Source: Cyclobacteriaceae bacterium
GTDB taxonomy: Bacteria; Bacteroidota; Bacteroidia; Cytophagales; Cyclobacteriaceae
NCBI GenBank assembly: GCA_013141055.1
Contig: JABFRS010000001.1
Location: 682,001 to 746,000 of the forward strand
Length of the DNA stretch: 64,000 bases
Reading direction: 5' to 3'
Positions 9,202 through 18,685 of this stretch are shown here, in pieces. The first letter of the stretch is position 1. Every line of letters begins with the position of its first letter. Below the pieces are notes generated by a model, which was given only the letters and a program-made list of their open reading frames with translations, was not told the origin of the DNA and ran no database searches. Position numbers and translations under genes: made by a program.

Positions 9202-9936
9202 ATGAAAGTGGCGCTCTTTATTCCATGCTACGTTGATCAGTTCTATCCAAAGGTTGGAATCAACACATTGGAATTACTGGAAAAGCTGGGATGCGAAGTT
9301 GAATTTCCACTCCGGCAGACATGCTGCGGTCAACCGATGGCCAATGCAGGATTTGCTTCCGATGCTCAAACATGTAATGCCAACGTTATTTCAAATTTTA
9401 AGGGTTACGACTATATCGTCTGCCCTTCCGGAAGCTGTGTCCTTCATATCAAAGAGCATCTTCAGCCGGCTGAAAGCAATGAAGTAAGAAAAATACAGTC
9501 ATCGATTTACGAGCTGACAGAGTTCCTTGTGGATATATTGAAGGTCGGTCAGTTAAATGCTTCGTTTGCTCATAAGGTTGGGCTTCATGTGAGTTGCCAT
9601 GGACAAAGAGGTCTTCATCTCTCTTCTATGAGTGAGTTAATGACACCTGCTTTCTCAAAACCAGCAAAACTTCTGGGAATGGTCCAGGGATTAGAGCTGG
9701 CAGAGCTTTCCCGTAAAGATGAATGCTGTGGATTCGGAGGGACTTTCTGCATCACGGAAGAAGCTGTTTCAGTCGCTATGGGAAAAGACCGGGTTCATGA
9801 TCATATTGACAAGGGGGCGGAATATATCACAGGTGTGGATATGAGTTGCCTGATGCACCTGGAAGGAATTCTTAACCGTCAGAAGAGCAGCGTGAAAGTA
9901 ATGCACATTGCTGAAATCCTTAACAGCAACTTCTGA
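9202..9936 (+). CDS. lutA: Lactate utilisation protein A, Fe-S subunit
   Basis: LutA is the CCG-domain iron-sulfur subunit of the LutABC complex, which oxidises L-lactate to pyruvate. The 244-residue protein has two CCG motifs, TCCGQP (Cys41-Cys42) and ECCGFGG (Cys175-Cys176), plus the intervening YIVCPSGSC and HVSCHGQ cysteines that complete the cluster sites. It opens a tight three-gene operon: its TGA overlaps the ATG of lutB by one base. The similar glycolate oxidase GlpC/GlcF types are larger, so LutA/YkgE is the better assignment. Confidence 0.93.
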   Translation: MKVALFIPCYVDQFYPKVGINTLELLEKLGCEVEFPLRQTCCGQPMANAGFASDAQTCNANVISNFKGYDYIVCPSGSCVLHIKEHLQPAESNEVRKIQSSIYELTEFLVDILKVGQLNASFAHKVGLHVSCHGQRGLHLSSMSELMTPAFSKPAKLLGMVQGLELAELSRKDECCGFGGTFCITEEAVSVAMGKDRVHDHIDKGAEYITGVDMSCLMHLEGILNRQKSSVKVMHIAEILNSNF

Positions 9937-11303
9937 TGGATCACGCAAAGGCAGCAAAATTATTCAATAGGGATGAAGAGCGCACCCGCTGGCACGATGA
10001 AACACTTTGGCGTGTTCGCACCAACCGAGACAACGCTGCTCATAAAGTTGATGACTGGGAAAAATTACGTGAAGCAGCGTCACAGATCAAATCACATACC
10101 CTTTCCAATCTTGATCAGTACCTGGTTGAATTTGAAACAAAAGCCAAAGCAAATGGCTTTGAAGTTCACTGGGCTTCGGATGCAGAGGAGCACAATGAGA
10201 TCATCTATGAGATTATAAGAGCCAATCAGATTCAAAGGATCGTCAAAAGCAAATCGATGCTCACAGAAGAGTGCCGAATGAATGAGTACCTGACTATCAA
10301 AGGCATTGAAGTTGTTGACACAGACCTCGGCGAACGGATTGTACAATTCAGAAAAGAACACCCAAGCCATATCGTGCTGCCTGCTATTCACCTGAAGCGT
10401 GAAGACATTGGAGAAACCTTCCATCAGCATCTCGGAACAGAAAAAGGCGCAACGGATCCACAATATCTGACGGAAGCTGCACGACAGCACTTGCGTGAAA
10501 AATTTATTACCGCTCAGCTGGCGATCACAGGAGTGAACTTCGCCCTGGCAGAAACCGGTGGATTTGTTATCTGCACCAATGAAGGGAATGCAGATATGGG
10601 TACTCATCTTGCAAAGATTCATATTGCAAGCATGGGTATTGAAAAGATCATTCCCAAAGTTGAGCACCTGGCAGTCTTCCTGCGGCTCCTGGCACGGAGT
10701 GCGACTGGTCAGCCGATCACAACGTATTCAAGTCACTTTCATAAACCTCATGCAGGACAAAAACTACACATTGTAATAGTAGACAATGGACGTTCCGCTC
10801 AACTGGGTAGACCGGATTTCAGAGACTCATTGAAGTGCATTCGGTGTGGAGCATGCTTCAATACCTGTCCGGTGTATCGCAGAAGCGGTGGACATAGTTA
10901 TCACAATGCTGTTGCGGGTCCGATAGGTTCAGTGCTTGCGCCCAATCTCAATATGAGGGAGAATGCAGATCTTCCGTTTGCTTCTACCCTGTGCGGCTCT
11001 TGTACCAATGTTTGTCCAGTGAAAATTAATCTTCATGATCAGCTTTGGAAATGGAGACAGATCTTAATGAAGGAAGGTTATGGTTCCACGTCGAAGAAGG
11101 CAGGCATTCAGGTTCTGAATTCAGTTTTATCAACTCCGGGGAAATATGATCTCATTGGAAAGATTGCAAGAGTAATGCTCAGGGCATTTCCATGGATCGC
11201 TAAAAATAAAATGTTCAATCCCTGGTATAGGCAAAGAGAGATGCCGGCAGTTCCGCGTCAAAGCTTTAAATCCTGGTACATTGAAAACAGAAACAGATCA
11301 TGA
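9936..11303 (+). CDS. lutB: Lactate utilisation protein B, LUD domain + ferredoxin
   Basis: This 455-residue protein has an N-terminal LUD domain (about 60-290; LAETGGFVICTNEGNAD around 204-220) and two 4Fe-4S motifs, CIRCGACFNTCP (Cys301, 304, 307, 311) and CGSCTNVCP (Cys353, 356, 360). It ends with the LutB-type C-terminal region. The ATG shares one base with the lutA stop, and the lutC start lies 4 nt inside its 3' end, indicating translational coupling. No lactate permease gene is adjacent. Confidence 0.94.
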   Translation: MDHAKAAKLFNRDEERTRWHDETLWRVRTNRDNAAHKVDDWEKLREAASQIKSHTLSNLDQYLVEFETKAKANGFEVHWASDAEEHNEIIYEIIRANQIQRIVKSKSMLTEECRMNEYLTIKGIEVVDTDLGERIVQFRKEHPSHIVLPAIHLKREDIGETFHQHLGTEKGATDPQYLTEAARQHLREKFITAQLAITGVNFALAETGGFVICTNEGNADMGTHLAKIHIASMGIEKIIPKVEHLAVFLRLLARSATGQPITTYSSHFHKPHAGQKLHIVIVDNGRSAQLGRPDFRDSLKCIRCGACFNTCPVYRRSGGHSYHNAVAGPIGSVLAPNLNMRENADLPFASTLCGSCTNVCPVKINLHDQLWKWRQILMKEGYGSTSKKAGIQVLNSVLSTPGKYDLIGKIARVMLRAFPWIAKNKMFNPWYRQREMPAVPRQSFKSWYIENRNRS

Positions 11304-11875
11304 GTTCACGGGAAAAAATACTAGGTGATATTAAAAAGAATAAGCCGCCGCTTGCTCCTCTTCCACAATGGACATGGGATTCTCCCGTAATGGATGCTGC
11401 TCAGAATTTTATAATTGCAATAAAAAATGTCAGCGGCAAAGTAGTTGAGATAAGTAACATTGCGGAAGCAAGAGAAAACATTTTAAACACTCACGGTGAA
11501 CAACAGAGGATCGTCGACCGGATCTCATCAATAACTTCTCAAGATATTGAATCAGAGGATGCATTGAGTCTGGAGAAAATTGAAGTTGGCATTATTGAAG
11601 GTCAGGTAGGAGTTGCAGAGAATGGTGCTATATGGGTTGATCAAGCGAACACAGGGCATCGTGCGCTGCCATTCATTTGTCAGCACCTATGCATAGTGTT
11701 GGAAACCAGCAGGATTGTTCCAACGATGCATGAAGCTTATTCCTTGATCAATGTAAAGAAAGAAGGGTTTGGAACATTTATAGCGGGGCCGTCAAAAACT
11801 GCAGACATTGAACAGGCACTTGTCATCGGCGCACATGGTCCAAGAAGCCTGACGGTATTCCTGTTGAAAAACTAA
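11300..11875 (+). CDS. lutC: Lactate utilisation protein C, LUD domain
   Basis: LutC is the third subunit needed for LutABC lactate oxidation. The 191-residue LUD-domain protein includes VGVAENGAIWVDQ and the conserved end segment GPSKTADIEQALVIGAHGPRS. Its ATG overlaps the lutB stop by 4 nt. Its stop codon overlaps the stop of the convergent asparagine synthase gene by 4 bp, which leaves no room for an intervening terminator. Confidence 0.92.
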   Translation: MSSREKILGDIKKNKPPLAPLPQWTWDSPVMDAAQNFIIAIKNVSGKVVEISNIAEARENILNTHGEQQRIVDRISSITSQDIESEDALSLEKIEVGIIEGQVGVAENGAIWVDQANTGHRALPFICQHLCIVLETSRIVPTMHEAYSLINVKKEGFGTFIAGPSKTADIEQALVIGAHGPRSLTVFLLKN

Positions 11876-13701
11876 TTGATAGGCTTTTTTATTGGAGTGC
11901 CTCTTGGATTTGCCTCGGGACCAAATTTATGAAGAACAATGAGACTCCAGTATTTACTCCAGTGACCCTGACCATTTTCAAAAGACTTTACAATCTTTAT
12001 TACACCATTCTCCATCTTTATCAGATTTCTAAAACGGTTCTTGCTCACTCTCATCCATGTCTCCAGCGGGAATGTAAATCCCTTCTTCTTGCGAAAAATA
12101 ATTTTAGGAGGAAGAATATGCTGGTTGGAAGCTGTAAGAAGATACTTAGGCCAGCCCTGTTTATACCGTTGAGCGGGGGGAATGCTCTCCACTTTCTTAA
12201 TGAGGTCAATATCGAGAAAAGGAACCCGTATTTCGAGTCCGTGCCACATGCCCATGCAATCAGTATCCTTTAACAATTGATTGGTCATGTAGATCTTTGA
12301 TTCAAGCCTGGACACATAATCCATGTCCTCTGATTTAGGACTGAAATCAATTTTAACCTTCTGCAATGCTTTCCAAACTCTTTCTTCCGGAACATGAAGA
12401 ATGCTTGCAATGAAGTCGGGAGTATGGATACCTCTTAGGAAAAGATAATCACCGATGATGCCTGGTAAATTTAAAAACATGATCCTCCGATAGGCATGAT
12501 TCTTCCATCCCATTATTTTTCCGATGAGTCTTTTGAATGGAAGATTTCTGATGCGCTTCAGCCAGGTTATTCTTTTGAAAGAAGGATATCCACCGAATAT
12601 CTCATCTGCACCAAGTCCTGACAAGGCCACTTTCAAACCATCCTTGCGCGCGGACTTTGCACTGAAGTATGAGTTTACTCCGTCGATAGAAGGCTGATCC
12701 ATTGCTTTCCAGAAATCATCAAGATTATCCCAGAACATTTGTTCGGTGATACGATGAGAAGTATGATCAACATTCAATGTCTCCTCCAGCGCGAGCTGCT
12801 GATATTGATGTTCATCATAATAACCTTCATCAAAATTGATTGAGATCGTATTCACTCCTGAACGGATTCTGTCGGCGAGAAGCACCAGCAGTGATGAATC
12901 AATGCCACCACTAAGAAATATTCCAATGGGAGCATCAGAGATCATGTTTCTCCTGATGGCGTCCTGAATGGCAAACTGCATGGTCTTCAGATCTTCAGAA
13001 CTATTTGAAGGAATTACGCTGGTATTACTTTCCGAATAATAAGTATGGACCTCATTTGAAAAATCGTTCAAGGTAAGTTCCAGGTATGAACCAGCAGGCA
13101 ACTGATGAACGTCCATCAATGTGGTATAAGGATGTGGGATAGATCCGAATGCCAGGAAAAGTATTTTCCAATCTTCAAACTCCGGCCATTCAGGATTCAT
13201 GGATTTAAATCCGCGCACCTCAGAAGAAAAGATGAGTTTGCCGTCTTTAATGTAATAGTAGAGCGGCTTGATACCGATGTGATCTCTGACGAGAAATACT
13301 TTCCCTTTCTTTTTGTCATAGATCGCAAATGCAAAAATTCCTTCAAAAAGGTCAAAGGCTTTTGTGCCCCAGGCCTGATATGCCTGGAGGATTACTTCTG
13401 TATCTGATTTCGTGGTAAAAAAAACACCAAGATCTTCAAGCGATCTACGGATGTTCATGAAATTATAGATCTCGCCGTTAAAGGAAATAATAACCTCTGA
13501 ATCGGCACTGATCATTGGCTGATTGCCGGCAATAGAAAGATCGATGATTGAAAGCCGGCGGTGACCAAAAACAACGGGGCCATCAAAATAAACGCCTTCT
13601 GCATCAGGACCTCCATGAGCCATAGCATTCAGCATCAGCAATAAGCTTTTCCTATTTTCCTGCTGACCCTCAAAAGAAACTATACCCGCTATTCTACACA
13701 T
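11872..13701 (-). CDS. asnB: Asparagine synthase (glutamine-hydrolysing)
   Basis: The enzyme converts aspartate, glutamine and ATP to asparagine. The 609-residue protein has a class II glutaminase domain with the N-terminal nucleophile Cys2 (MCRIAGI), HRRLSIID at 47-54 and SFNGEIYN near 73-80. The synthetase domain has the PP-loop SGGIDSS at 264-270. Only the initiator Met precedes Cys2, which fixes the start. Because several asnB-like paralogues act in polysaccharide or peptide decoration, a role other than asparagine supply cannot be excluded. It is convergent with lutC and stands alone. Confidence 0.9.
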   Translation of the reverse strand: MCRIAGIVSFEGQQENRKSLLLMLNAMAHGGPDAEGVYFDGPVVFGHRRLSIIDLSIAGNQPMISADSEVIISFNGEIYNFMNIRRSLEDLGVFFTTKSDTEVILQAYQAWGTKAFDLFEGIFAFAIYDKKKGKVFLVRDHIGIKPLYYYIKDGKLIFSSEVRGFKSMNPEWPEFEDWKILFLAFGSIPHPYTTLMDVHQLPAGSYLELTLNDFSNEVHTYYSESNTSVIPSNSSEDLKTMQFAIQDAIRRNMISDAPIGIFLSGGIDSSLLVLLADRIRSGVNTISINFDEGYYDEHQYQQLALEETLNVDHTSHRITEQMFWDNLDDFWKAMDQPSIDGVNSYFSAKSARKDGLKVALSGLGADEIFGGYPSFKRITWLKRIRNLPFKRLIGKIMGWKNHAYRRIMFLNLPGIIGDYLFLRGIHTPDFIASILHVPEERVWKALQKVKIDFSPKSEDMDYVSRLESKIYMTNQLLKDTDCMGMWHGLEIRVPFLDIDLIKKVESIPPAQRYKQGWPKYLLTASNQHILPPKIIFRKKKGFTFPLETWMRVSKNRFRNLIKMENGVIKIVKSFENGQGHWSKYWSLIVLHKFGPEANPRGTPIKKPIN

Positions 13702-14075
13702 AGGTCAATTTAAGACTAGCCCCCTGGATGATCAGGGTCTAACATTTTAAATCACAGATGCTTGAGGAAAATATCCTGATACGGACCGTTGTCAAACCAA
13801 CATCGATAATTTAGAATTCCTTACCTCATTTAAACTTTACCAATACCTTGTCGTTTAACAATCTACTGAAAAATTAGCTTTCATTACACGAAAAGCTGTC
13901 CAAACGGACAATAATGCAAGAAAATTCGACTTCAGATTTGGACGTAAAGTTAAACAAATTCAGTAAGTTTTATTCGCTCTTTCCATAGGTGGTTTAGGAC
14001 AATGGAAGGTCGGTCTTTGCTGAATTTACCGCATTGTTAGTATATCTTAAAACATCGATATTGTAGAGTCATCTT
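13702..14075. other. 374-bp intergenic region, no gene seen
   Basis: This AT-rich spacer separates the divergent asnB and DUF5655 genes and must hold both promoters. The only structure I see is a short inverted repeat, TGTCC-AAAC-GGACA. No convincing TAnnTTTG box, small coding frame or RNA gene was found. Confidence 0.5.
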
Positions 14076-14486
14076 ATGTGGACCTGCCCTTTCTGTCATC
14101 AGAAGTTTGTCAATAATAATCAGGTTCATTCCTGCGGCGACAAAGTTCTTGATGATTTTCTTGGCAATAAATCAGAGCACACCATTGCACTCTTCTGGAA
14201 TTTTGTAGAAGCCTATCAGAAAATCGGAAAGATTACGATCCATCCTACCAAGTCGATGATTGCAATTGCCGGAAAGACAAGAGTGGCTTACGTAATCCGG
14301 CTGGGTAAAAATTTCGTGGATGTGGTCTTTCCTTTCAACAAACCTTTTACAGACAACTTATGCTTTCATAAGATCGCTCAGGTTCCAGGTGACCAGCAAT
14401 ACAATCATCATCTGCGTATTCAGGAGATTGATGATATTAACAAAGAGGTAAAAAAGTTTATGAAGATGTCGCTGGGTGAAAAATGA
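14076..14486 (+). CDS. DUF5655 domain protein
   Basis: This 136-residue soluble protein starts MWTCPFCHQKFVNNNQVHSC, a zinc-finger-like CxxC...H...C segment. It continues with a DUF5655-type domain (KIGKITIHPTKSMIAIAGKTRVAYVIRL; VVFPFNKPFTDN; a C-terminal helix). Such domains occur in small stand-alone proteins with uncertain roles, possibly in nucleic acid transactions. There is no signal peptide. It appears monocistronic. Confidence 0.75.
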   Translation: MWTCPFCHQKFVNNNQVHSCGDKVLDDFLGNKSEHTIALFWNFVEAYQKIGKITIHPTKSMIAIAGKTRVAYVIRLGKNFVDVVFPFNKPFTDNLCFHKIAQVPGDQQYNHHLRIQEIDDINKEVKKFMKMSLGEK

Positions 14487-14494
14487 GTCATCAA

Positions 14495-14545
14495 GGCGCC
14501 GCGCCATTCGTTGACGCACCCGCCACGGCTAACGGAGAGCTTCAC
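14495..14545. other. Short GC-rich intergenic patch
   Basis: Between the DUF5655 gene and pth lies a stretch of about 50 bp (GGCGCCGCGCC, later CGCACCCGCCACGGC) far richer in G+C than its AT-rich surroundings. It is non-coding in appearance and lacks a clean terminator stem. It may be a fragment of a dispersed repeat. Confidence 0.3.
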
Positions 14546-14653
14546 GATTCAGATCAAAAGGTCATATTTCAGTCAGTTAAAAGATGAAAAGTCCTTTATT
14601 AAATCGAAGTACATCACAATTTAATATTTAAGCATAAGCATTATTTTTACCCC

Positions 14654-15214
14654 ATGAAATTCCTCATCGCCGGTCTTGGCAATATCGGCCCAGAATACGA
14701 ACTCACCCGTCACAACATCGGGTTTCTCACCCTCGACCGCCTCGCCGACGTCCATAAACTTGAGTTCAAAACAGAACGCCTCGCCGACAGAGCCGAATTC
14801 AAATTCAAAGGAAAGCAGGTCCACCTCATCAAACCCAACACCTTCATGAACCTGAGCGGCAAGGCCGTCGCATACTGGCTACAAGAACTCAAGATCCCAA
14901 AAGAAAATCTATTGGTTATCGTCGATGATCTCGCATTGCCCTTCGGCAGCCAGCGCCTCAAGACCAAAGGCAGTTCTGCCGGTCACAATGGATTGAAAAA
15001 TATTGAGCTTGTACTGGGTGGTCAGGAATACTCACGTCTCCGCATGGGGATCGGCAGTGATTTCTCCAAAGGTCAGCAGGTAGACTTTGTATTAAGCAAT
15101 TTCAGGAAAGAAGAACTCACAGCACTTCCCGACATCATGGATAAAGCCATCGAGACCACGCTTTCCTTCTGCACCATCGGCGTAGAACGCACGATGAACT
15201 TCTTTAATAACTAG
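14654..15214 (+). CDS. pth: Peptidyl-tRNA hydrolase
   Basis: Pth cleaves peptidyl-tRNA released by stalled ribosomes. The 186-residue protein has MKFLIAGLGNIGPEYELTRHN with Asn10 and the catalytic His20, PNTFMNLSG (61-69), the acidic residue of the catalytic network at Asp91 (VIVDDLALPFG) and SAGHNGLKNI. All positions known to be essential in E. coli Pth are present, and the length is usual. The 5' part of the gene is noticeably richer in G+C than its neighbours. Confidence 0.96.
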   Translation: MKFLIAGLGNIGPEYELTRHNIGFLTLDRLADVHKLEFKTERLADRAEFKFKGKQVHLIKPNTFMNLSGKAVAYWLQELKIPKENLLVIVDDLALPFGSQRLKTKGSSAGHNGLKNIELVLGGQEYSRLRMGIGSDFSKGQQVDFVLSNFRKEELTALPDIMDKAIETTLSFCTIGVERTMNFFNN

Positions 15215-15231
15215 AGATATTTTATTTTATT

Positions 15232-16002
15232 CTATCCTCTCTCCTTCTTTGTGGCAAACAGTATGAACCCTGTCACTGTGAACAATAGAAAATATCCCGT
15301 CGCCATCAGATGTGTGTTCCCCGCAGGATGGGCCTTCCCTATTCCCATCAGATAATGATACATGCAATATGAATATGGCACCAGGTATCCGTACTTCCAC
15401 GATATTGAAAAAATGGATCCCACAAGCAGGATCAGTCCTGCTCCTACCGGCACAAGAAAATTCTTAAATCTAAGACTTATCAAATACTGCAAGCCGATGA
15501 TAGGAAGACAGTCCACGAAGTAAAGTGCATTGTCTTTGAGGAACGTCATGTATGGAATAGCAGTGGACGGATACTCAACATCCATTACCAGGTAAGGAAT
15601 GATCGCGGAGAGGTAAATTCCTATGTTAAATAAAATAAAGAACTGGAACATCATAAAGATGATCACGCTGAGTTTCGAAAAGTAAAGCGTAGCCAGCCCT
15701 ACAGGCGATGCATGGACCTGCTTCCAGGTATTGTTCTTGTACTCAAGTTGGGTAACGAGACTCGTCGCCAGGATGACACCCATTGGAAGAAGCATGATCG
15801 CCATAGACTCCCATGAATTTCTCCACAATTGAAACCAGAAGTCAGGGGATGAATATGTCTTAATGGTTTTCTCCGGCTGTAACAGTCGTGCGGCAATTAC
15901 GATGACGGGTGTAAAGAATCCACCCACGATCACCAGCCATGTTGCAAGGCTTCTTTTTCTCTTGAGCCATTCACTTTGAAAGCTGTGTACAAATGTCATC
16001 AT
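15232..16002 (-). CDS. ABC transporter permease, ABC-2 family
   Basis: The 256-residue protein has about six hydrophobic segments. It starts with a cytoplasmic stretch typical of ABC-2 permeases (FVHSFQSEWLKRKRSLATWLV) and ends in a short basic tail (FATKKERG). It follows its ATPase gene by 3 nt and therefore forms a two-component exporter. The arrangement resembles bacitracin/lantibiotic-immunity type ABC-2 pairs, but the substrate is unknown. It converges on pth with a 17-nt gap. Confidence 0.82.
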   Translation of the reverse strand: MMTFVHSFQSEWLKRKRSLATWLVIVGGFFTPVIVIAARLLQPEKTIKTYSSPDFWFQLWRNSWESMAIMLLPMGVILATSLVTQLEYKNNTWKQVHASPVGLATLYFSKLSVIIFMMFQFFILFNIGIYLSAIIPYLVMDVEYPSTAIPYMTFLKDNALYFVDCLPIIGLQYLISLRFKNFLVPVGAGLILLVGSIFSISWKYGYLVPYSYCMYHYLMGIGKAHPAGNTHLMATGYFLLFTVTGFILFATKKERG

Positions 16003-16005
16003 AGG

Positions 16006-16917
16006 TCAGTTGTTTATCAGGTCCATAAAAATTGTCTCCAGATCATTCTTGATAGAAGTGATCTCATACACTCCAATGCCTTGCGTGACAAGCTCGTGAT
16101 TGATATCTGCCATTTCCACACGTGATACCACCGGGATGATCAGCTTTTCAGGTTCGATGGTGGCCGTTATCCCAAGCTTATTCAACACCTGTATAGCGGC
16201 AGAGTTATCATTGGTAGCAATCGCGATGAAGGATGCTCCCTGTTGTTTGGACTTCAACTCCGGCAGTGTTCCCTGGAAAACCAGGTTGCCTTTGTTGATA
16301 ATACCTACGTCCATCACGAGTTTTTCAATCTCGGCAAGCAAGTGACTTGATATTAAAATAGTAGTGCCGAATTCATGATTTAATTTTTTAAGTAGCTCAC
16401 GTACTTCGATCATGCTGTTGGGATCAAGGCCGTTGGTAGGCTCATCGAGGATGAGGAATTCAGGCTTGTGCAATAACGCCACCGCAATGCCCAGACGCTG
16501 CTTCATACCCAGGGAAAACTGACTGGCTTTTTTGGTTCCAGTACTCGCCAGACCAACACGCTCCAGGACTTCCGTGATATTGGATTTGGGACATTGGAAT
16601 ATCTTCTGGAACAACAAAAGATTCTCATGTGCTGTGAGATGTCCGTAGAGCGAAGGACTTTCGATAAGTGATCCAACATTTTTTAATATTTCAAGACGGT
16701 GATCATGGAAACTCTTTCCAAAAACGGTGATGGTACCCTGTTGCTTCCTGAGCAATCCGAGGATCAATCTCAGGGTGGTGGTTTTCCCCGCGCCATTCGG
16801 GCCAAGAAAGCCGTAGATGCTTCCTTCTTTTACTTTCAGGTTAATGCCATTGAGCACGGTCTCAGTGGATGAAAAGCTGTGGGTGAGATCAGTTGTCTCC
16901 AAACAATAGTCTGCCAT
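16006..16917 (-). CDS. ABC transporter ATP-binding protein
   Basis: The 303-residue ATPase has Walker A GPNGAGKT at 39-46, the signature SLGMKQR, Walker B with LILDEPTNGLDP, and an SSHLL H-loop (about 200). A C-terminal accessory region of about 90 residues is typical of CcmA/BcrA-type ATPases. It is the first gene of a leftward operon with the ABC-2 permease. The neighbourhood is consistent with an antimicrobial-peptide or lipid exporter, without proof. Confidence 0.9.
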   Translation of the reverse strand: MADYCLETTDLTHSFSSTETVLNGINLKVKEGSIYGFLGPNGAGKTTTLRLILGLLRKQQGTITVFGKSFHDHRLEILKNVGSLIESPSLYGHLTAHENLLLFQKIFQCPKSNITEVLERVGLASTGTKKASQFSLGMKQRLGIAVALLHKPEFLILDEPTNGLDPNSMIEVRELLKKLNHEFGTTILISSHLLAEIEKLVMDVGIINKGNLVFQGTLPELKSKQQGASFIAIATNDNSAAIQVLNKLGITATIEPEKLIIPVVSRVEMADINHELVTQGIGVYEITSIKNDLETIFMDLINN

Positions 16918-17120
16918 TGGTGTGTTTTGGTTTCACTGATGGCTCGACGATGAATGGAGGGAAATGTTACAGAGGTGTTGATCATTGGGCCACTAAGCAA
17001 TGCACCTTTACACATATAGCACATTGAATAAACCTTTCTGATTTGTCTTAACAACTCATCAGAATTATTAACGGCTTTTGGGTGATTTCAAAAACACAAA
17101 AAAGGGTCAATCTTGCGCGC

Positions 17121-18011
17121 ATGAAAAAAATAAGCCTTCCCGCAATTACTTCATGCGCAACACTTCTGATTGCGTTCTTCTCCTGCATGAACATGTCTGC
17201 TCAGGATAATCCTGACAGTATAAAGATCCGAACCACTACCCTCACACCAGGCGTTTACATGCTTGATTGTACAGGAGGCTTTGGAGGCGGAAATATAACA
17301 GCCTCTGTTGGAGAAGATGGAATACTGATCGCAGACAACATGTTTATATCTATGATGCCAAAGGTGCAGGCAGCATTGAAAAAACTTTCCGATAAACCAG
17401 TGAAGTTCGCCCTCAACTCGCACTTCCACGGTGATCACATCCAGGGAAATGCTGTGCTGGATAAAAACACAACCATCATCGCTCATGAGAATGTAAGGAA
17501 AAGAGTGGGTGCTTCTGCCGATCATGGAAGACTACCGGACATCACATTCACCGACAGAACCAGCCTGTACTTCAACGGCGAAGAAATCCGCCTGATCCAT
17601 TTACCCAACGGACATACCGATTCAGATGCTGTCATCTATTTCACAAAATCAAAAGTGCTGCACATGGGAGATATGTTCTTCTTCGGCATGTTCCCAGCCG
17701 TGTACACGAATGGTGGAGGCGACATCAGGCAGCTCATTAAAAATCTTGAAGCAATTATTAAAGAAGCCGATCCCGCATCGAAGGTTGTTCCGGGGCATGG
17801 TGACCCTGCTTCGATGCAGGATTTTCAGAATTATGTTGCCATGCTGAAGGAGACTACAGCCATTGTAGAAGCAGCTTTGAAGAAAGGAAAGACACTCGAT
17901 CAGCTAACCAAAGAAAAAGTCTTTGCAAAATACAATGCTCTCGGAGAAGGCGGAGCACAAACTACAGATCAATACCTGGGGATGGTTTATAAATTACTGG
18001 GCGGCAAGTGA
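17121..18011 (+). CDS. Secreted MBL-fold metallo-hydrolase
   Basis: The 296-residue protein has a signal peptide (MKKISLPAITS...SAQ, cleavage about 28; a Cys22 could alternatively be a lipid site). The metallo-beta-lactamase fold carries NSHFHGDHIQGN (His101, His103, Asp105, His106), His165 in PNGHTDSDA, Asp184 in HMGDMFF and a late VPGHGDP histidine, a complete binuclear zinc set of the glyoxalase II/B3-like type. The ATG at 17121 begins the signal peptide. An in-frame start at 17082 would put 13 charged residues ahead of it. The substrate is unknown, and the family includes quinoprotein relay proteins and lactonases. Confidence 0.86.
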   Translation: MKKISLPAITSCATLLIAFFSCMNMSAQDNPDSIKIRTTTLTPGVYMLDCTGGFGGGNITASVGEDGILIADNMFISMMPKVQAALKKLSDKPVKFALNSHFHGDHIQGNAVLDKNTTIIAHENVRKRVGASADHGRLPDITFTDRTSLYFNGEEIRLIHLPNGHTDSDAVIYFTKSKVLHMGDMFFFGMFPAVYTNGGGDIRQLIKNLEAIIKEADPASKVVPGHGDPASMQDFQNYVAMLKETTAIVEAALKKGKTLDQLTKEKVFAKYNALGEGGAQTTDQYLGMVYKLLGGK

Positions 18012-18144
18012 TTTACCGGGATAAAGGAAAAATATCCCCACTCTTCTTTGCCTGAATAGCGTAATTCTTCTTATGATCGCTGGCATGGTTTTTTTTGAAA
18101 AAAGTCCAACAAGACTTTTCAAAACTAAATCAAATCAAACTATC

Positions 18145-18663
18145 ATGAAAAAAATAATCAAAAATTTCCTTCCGGCATTGCTTTGTGCAGTTGCCCTTAC
18201 CACCGGATTTGCTCAAACTCAAACAACGACGATGGGAACGCCCATCAATGATCCGGCAGTGAGTCGCAGGTTGCAGGCTGACCTGAGCTATCGGAATACC
18301 AAGCTTGGGAAATCAGAAGTTACCTGGTATGAAAGCAAAGGCAAAGGTTACTATGCAAACTATTCTATCGGAAGTGAAAAATTCCTTACCCGTTATGACC
18401 TTGACGGAAAGTACATGGATACCTATACTCAGTCTGACTGGAATGGAGCGGATGTTCCTGAAGATCTGAAGACGGCATATAGCAAAAGTGCTTATAAGAA
18501 CAGTGAGGTAACAGGTTACTGGAAAGCTTCCGATCCTGATAAAAAAGGTTCATACCTCGAACTTCAAAACAAGCAGGGAAAGACTTCAAGAGTATGGGTA
18601 GATGAAAAAGGAAAGTTCTCATCCAATCCTCCAAAGGCAACTGCTTCTGTCAAGTCAGAATAA
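18145..18663 (+). CDS. Secreted PepSY-like protein
   Basis: The 172-residue protein has a clear signal peptide (MKKIIKNFLPALL...GFAQ, about residue 23). The mature part has repeated strands with Tyr/Gly pairs and the segment VPEDLKTAYSKSAYKNSEVTG followed by SYLELQNKQGKTSRVWVDEKGKF. This resembles the PepSY-like/BLIP-like domain (DUF2874) common in Bacteroidota periplasmic proteins. An in-frame start at 18073 would add 24 residues ahead of the signal peptide and is rejected. The gene ends at a strong shared terminator. Confidence 0.65.
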   Translation: MKKIIKNFLPALLCAVALTTGFAQTQTTTMGTPINDPAVSRRLQADLSYRNTKLGKSEVTWYESKGKGYYANYSIGSEKFLTRYDLDGKYMDTYTQSDWNGADVPEDLKTAYSKSAYKNSEVTGYWKASDPDKKGSYLELQNKQGKTSRVWVDEKGKFSSNPPKATASVKSE

Positions 18664-18685
18664 TAAATAAGCAAGCAAAAAAAAG

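Noticed and set aside
17121-18011. Considered as a beta-lactamase because of the MBL fold
   Set aside because: It lacks the B1 Cys ligand and the GNVxDAN motif. It fits general glyoxalase II/B3-like hydrolases, with no support for antibiotic hydrolysis.
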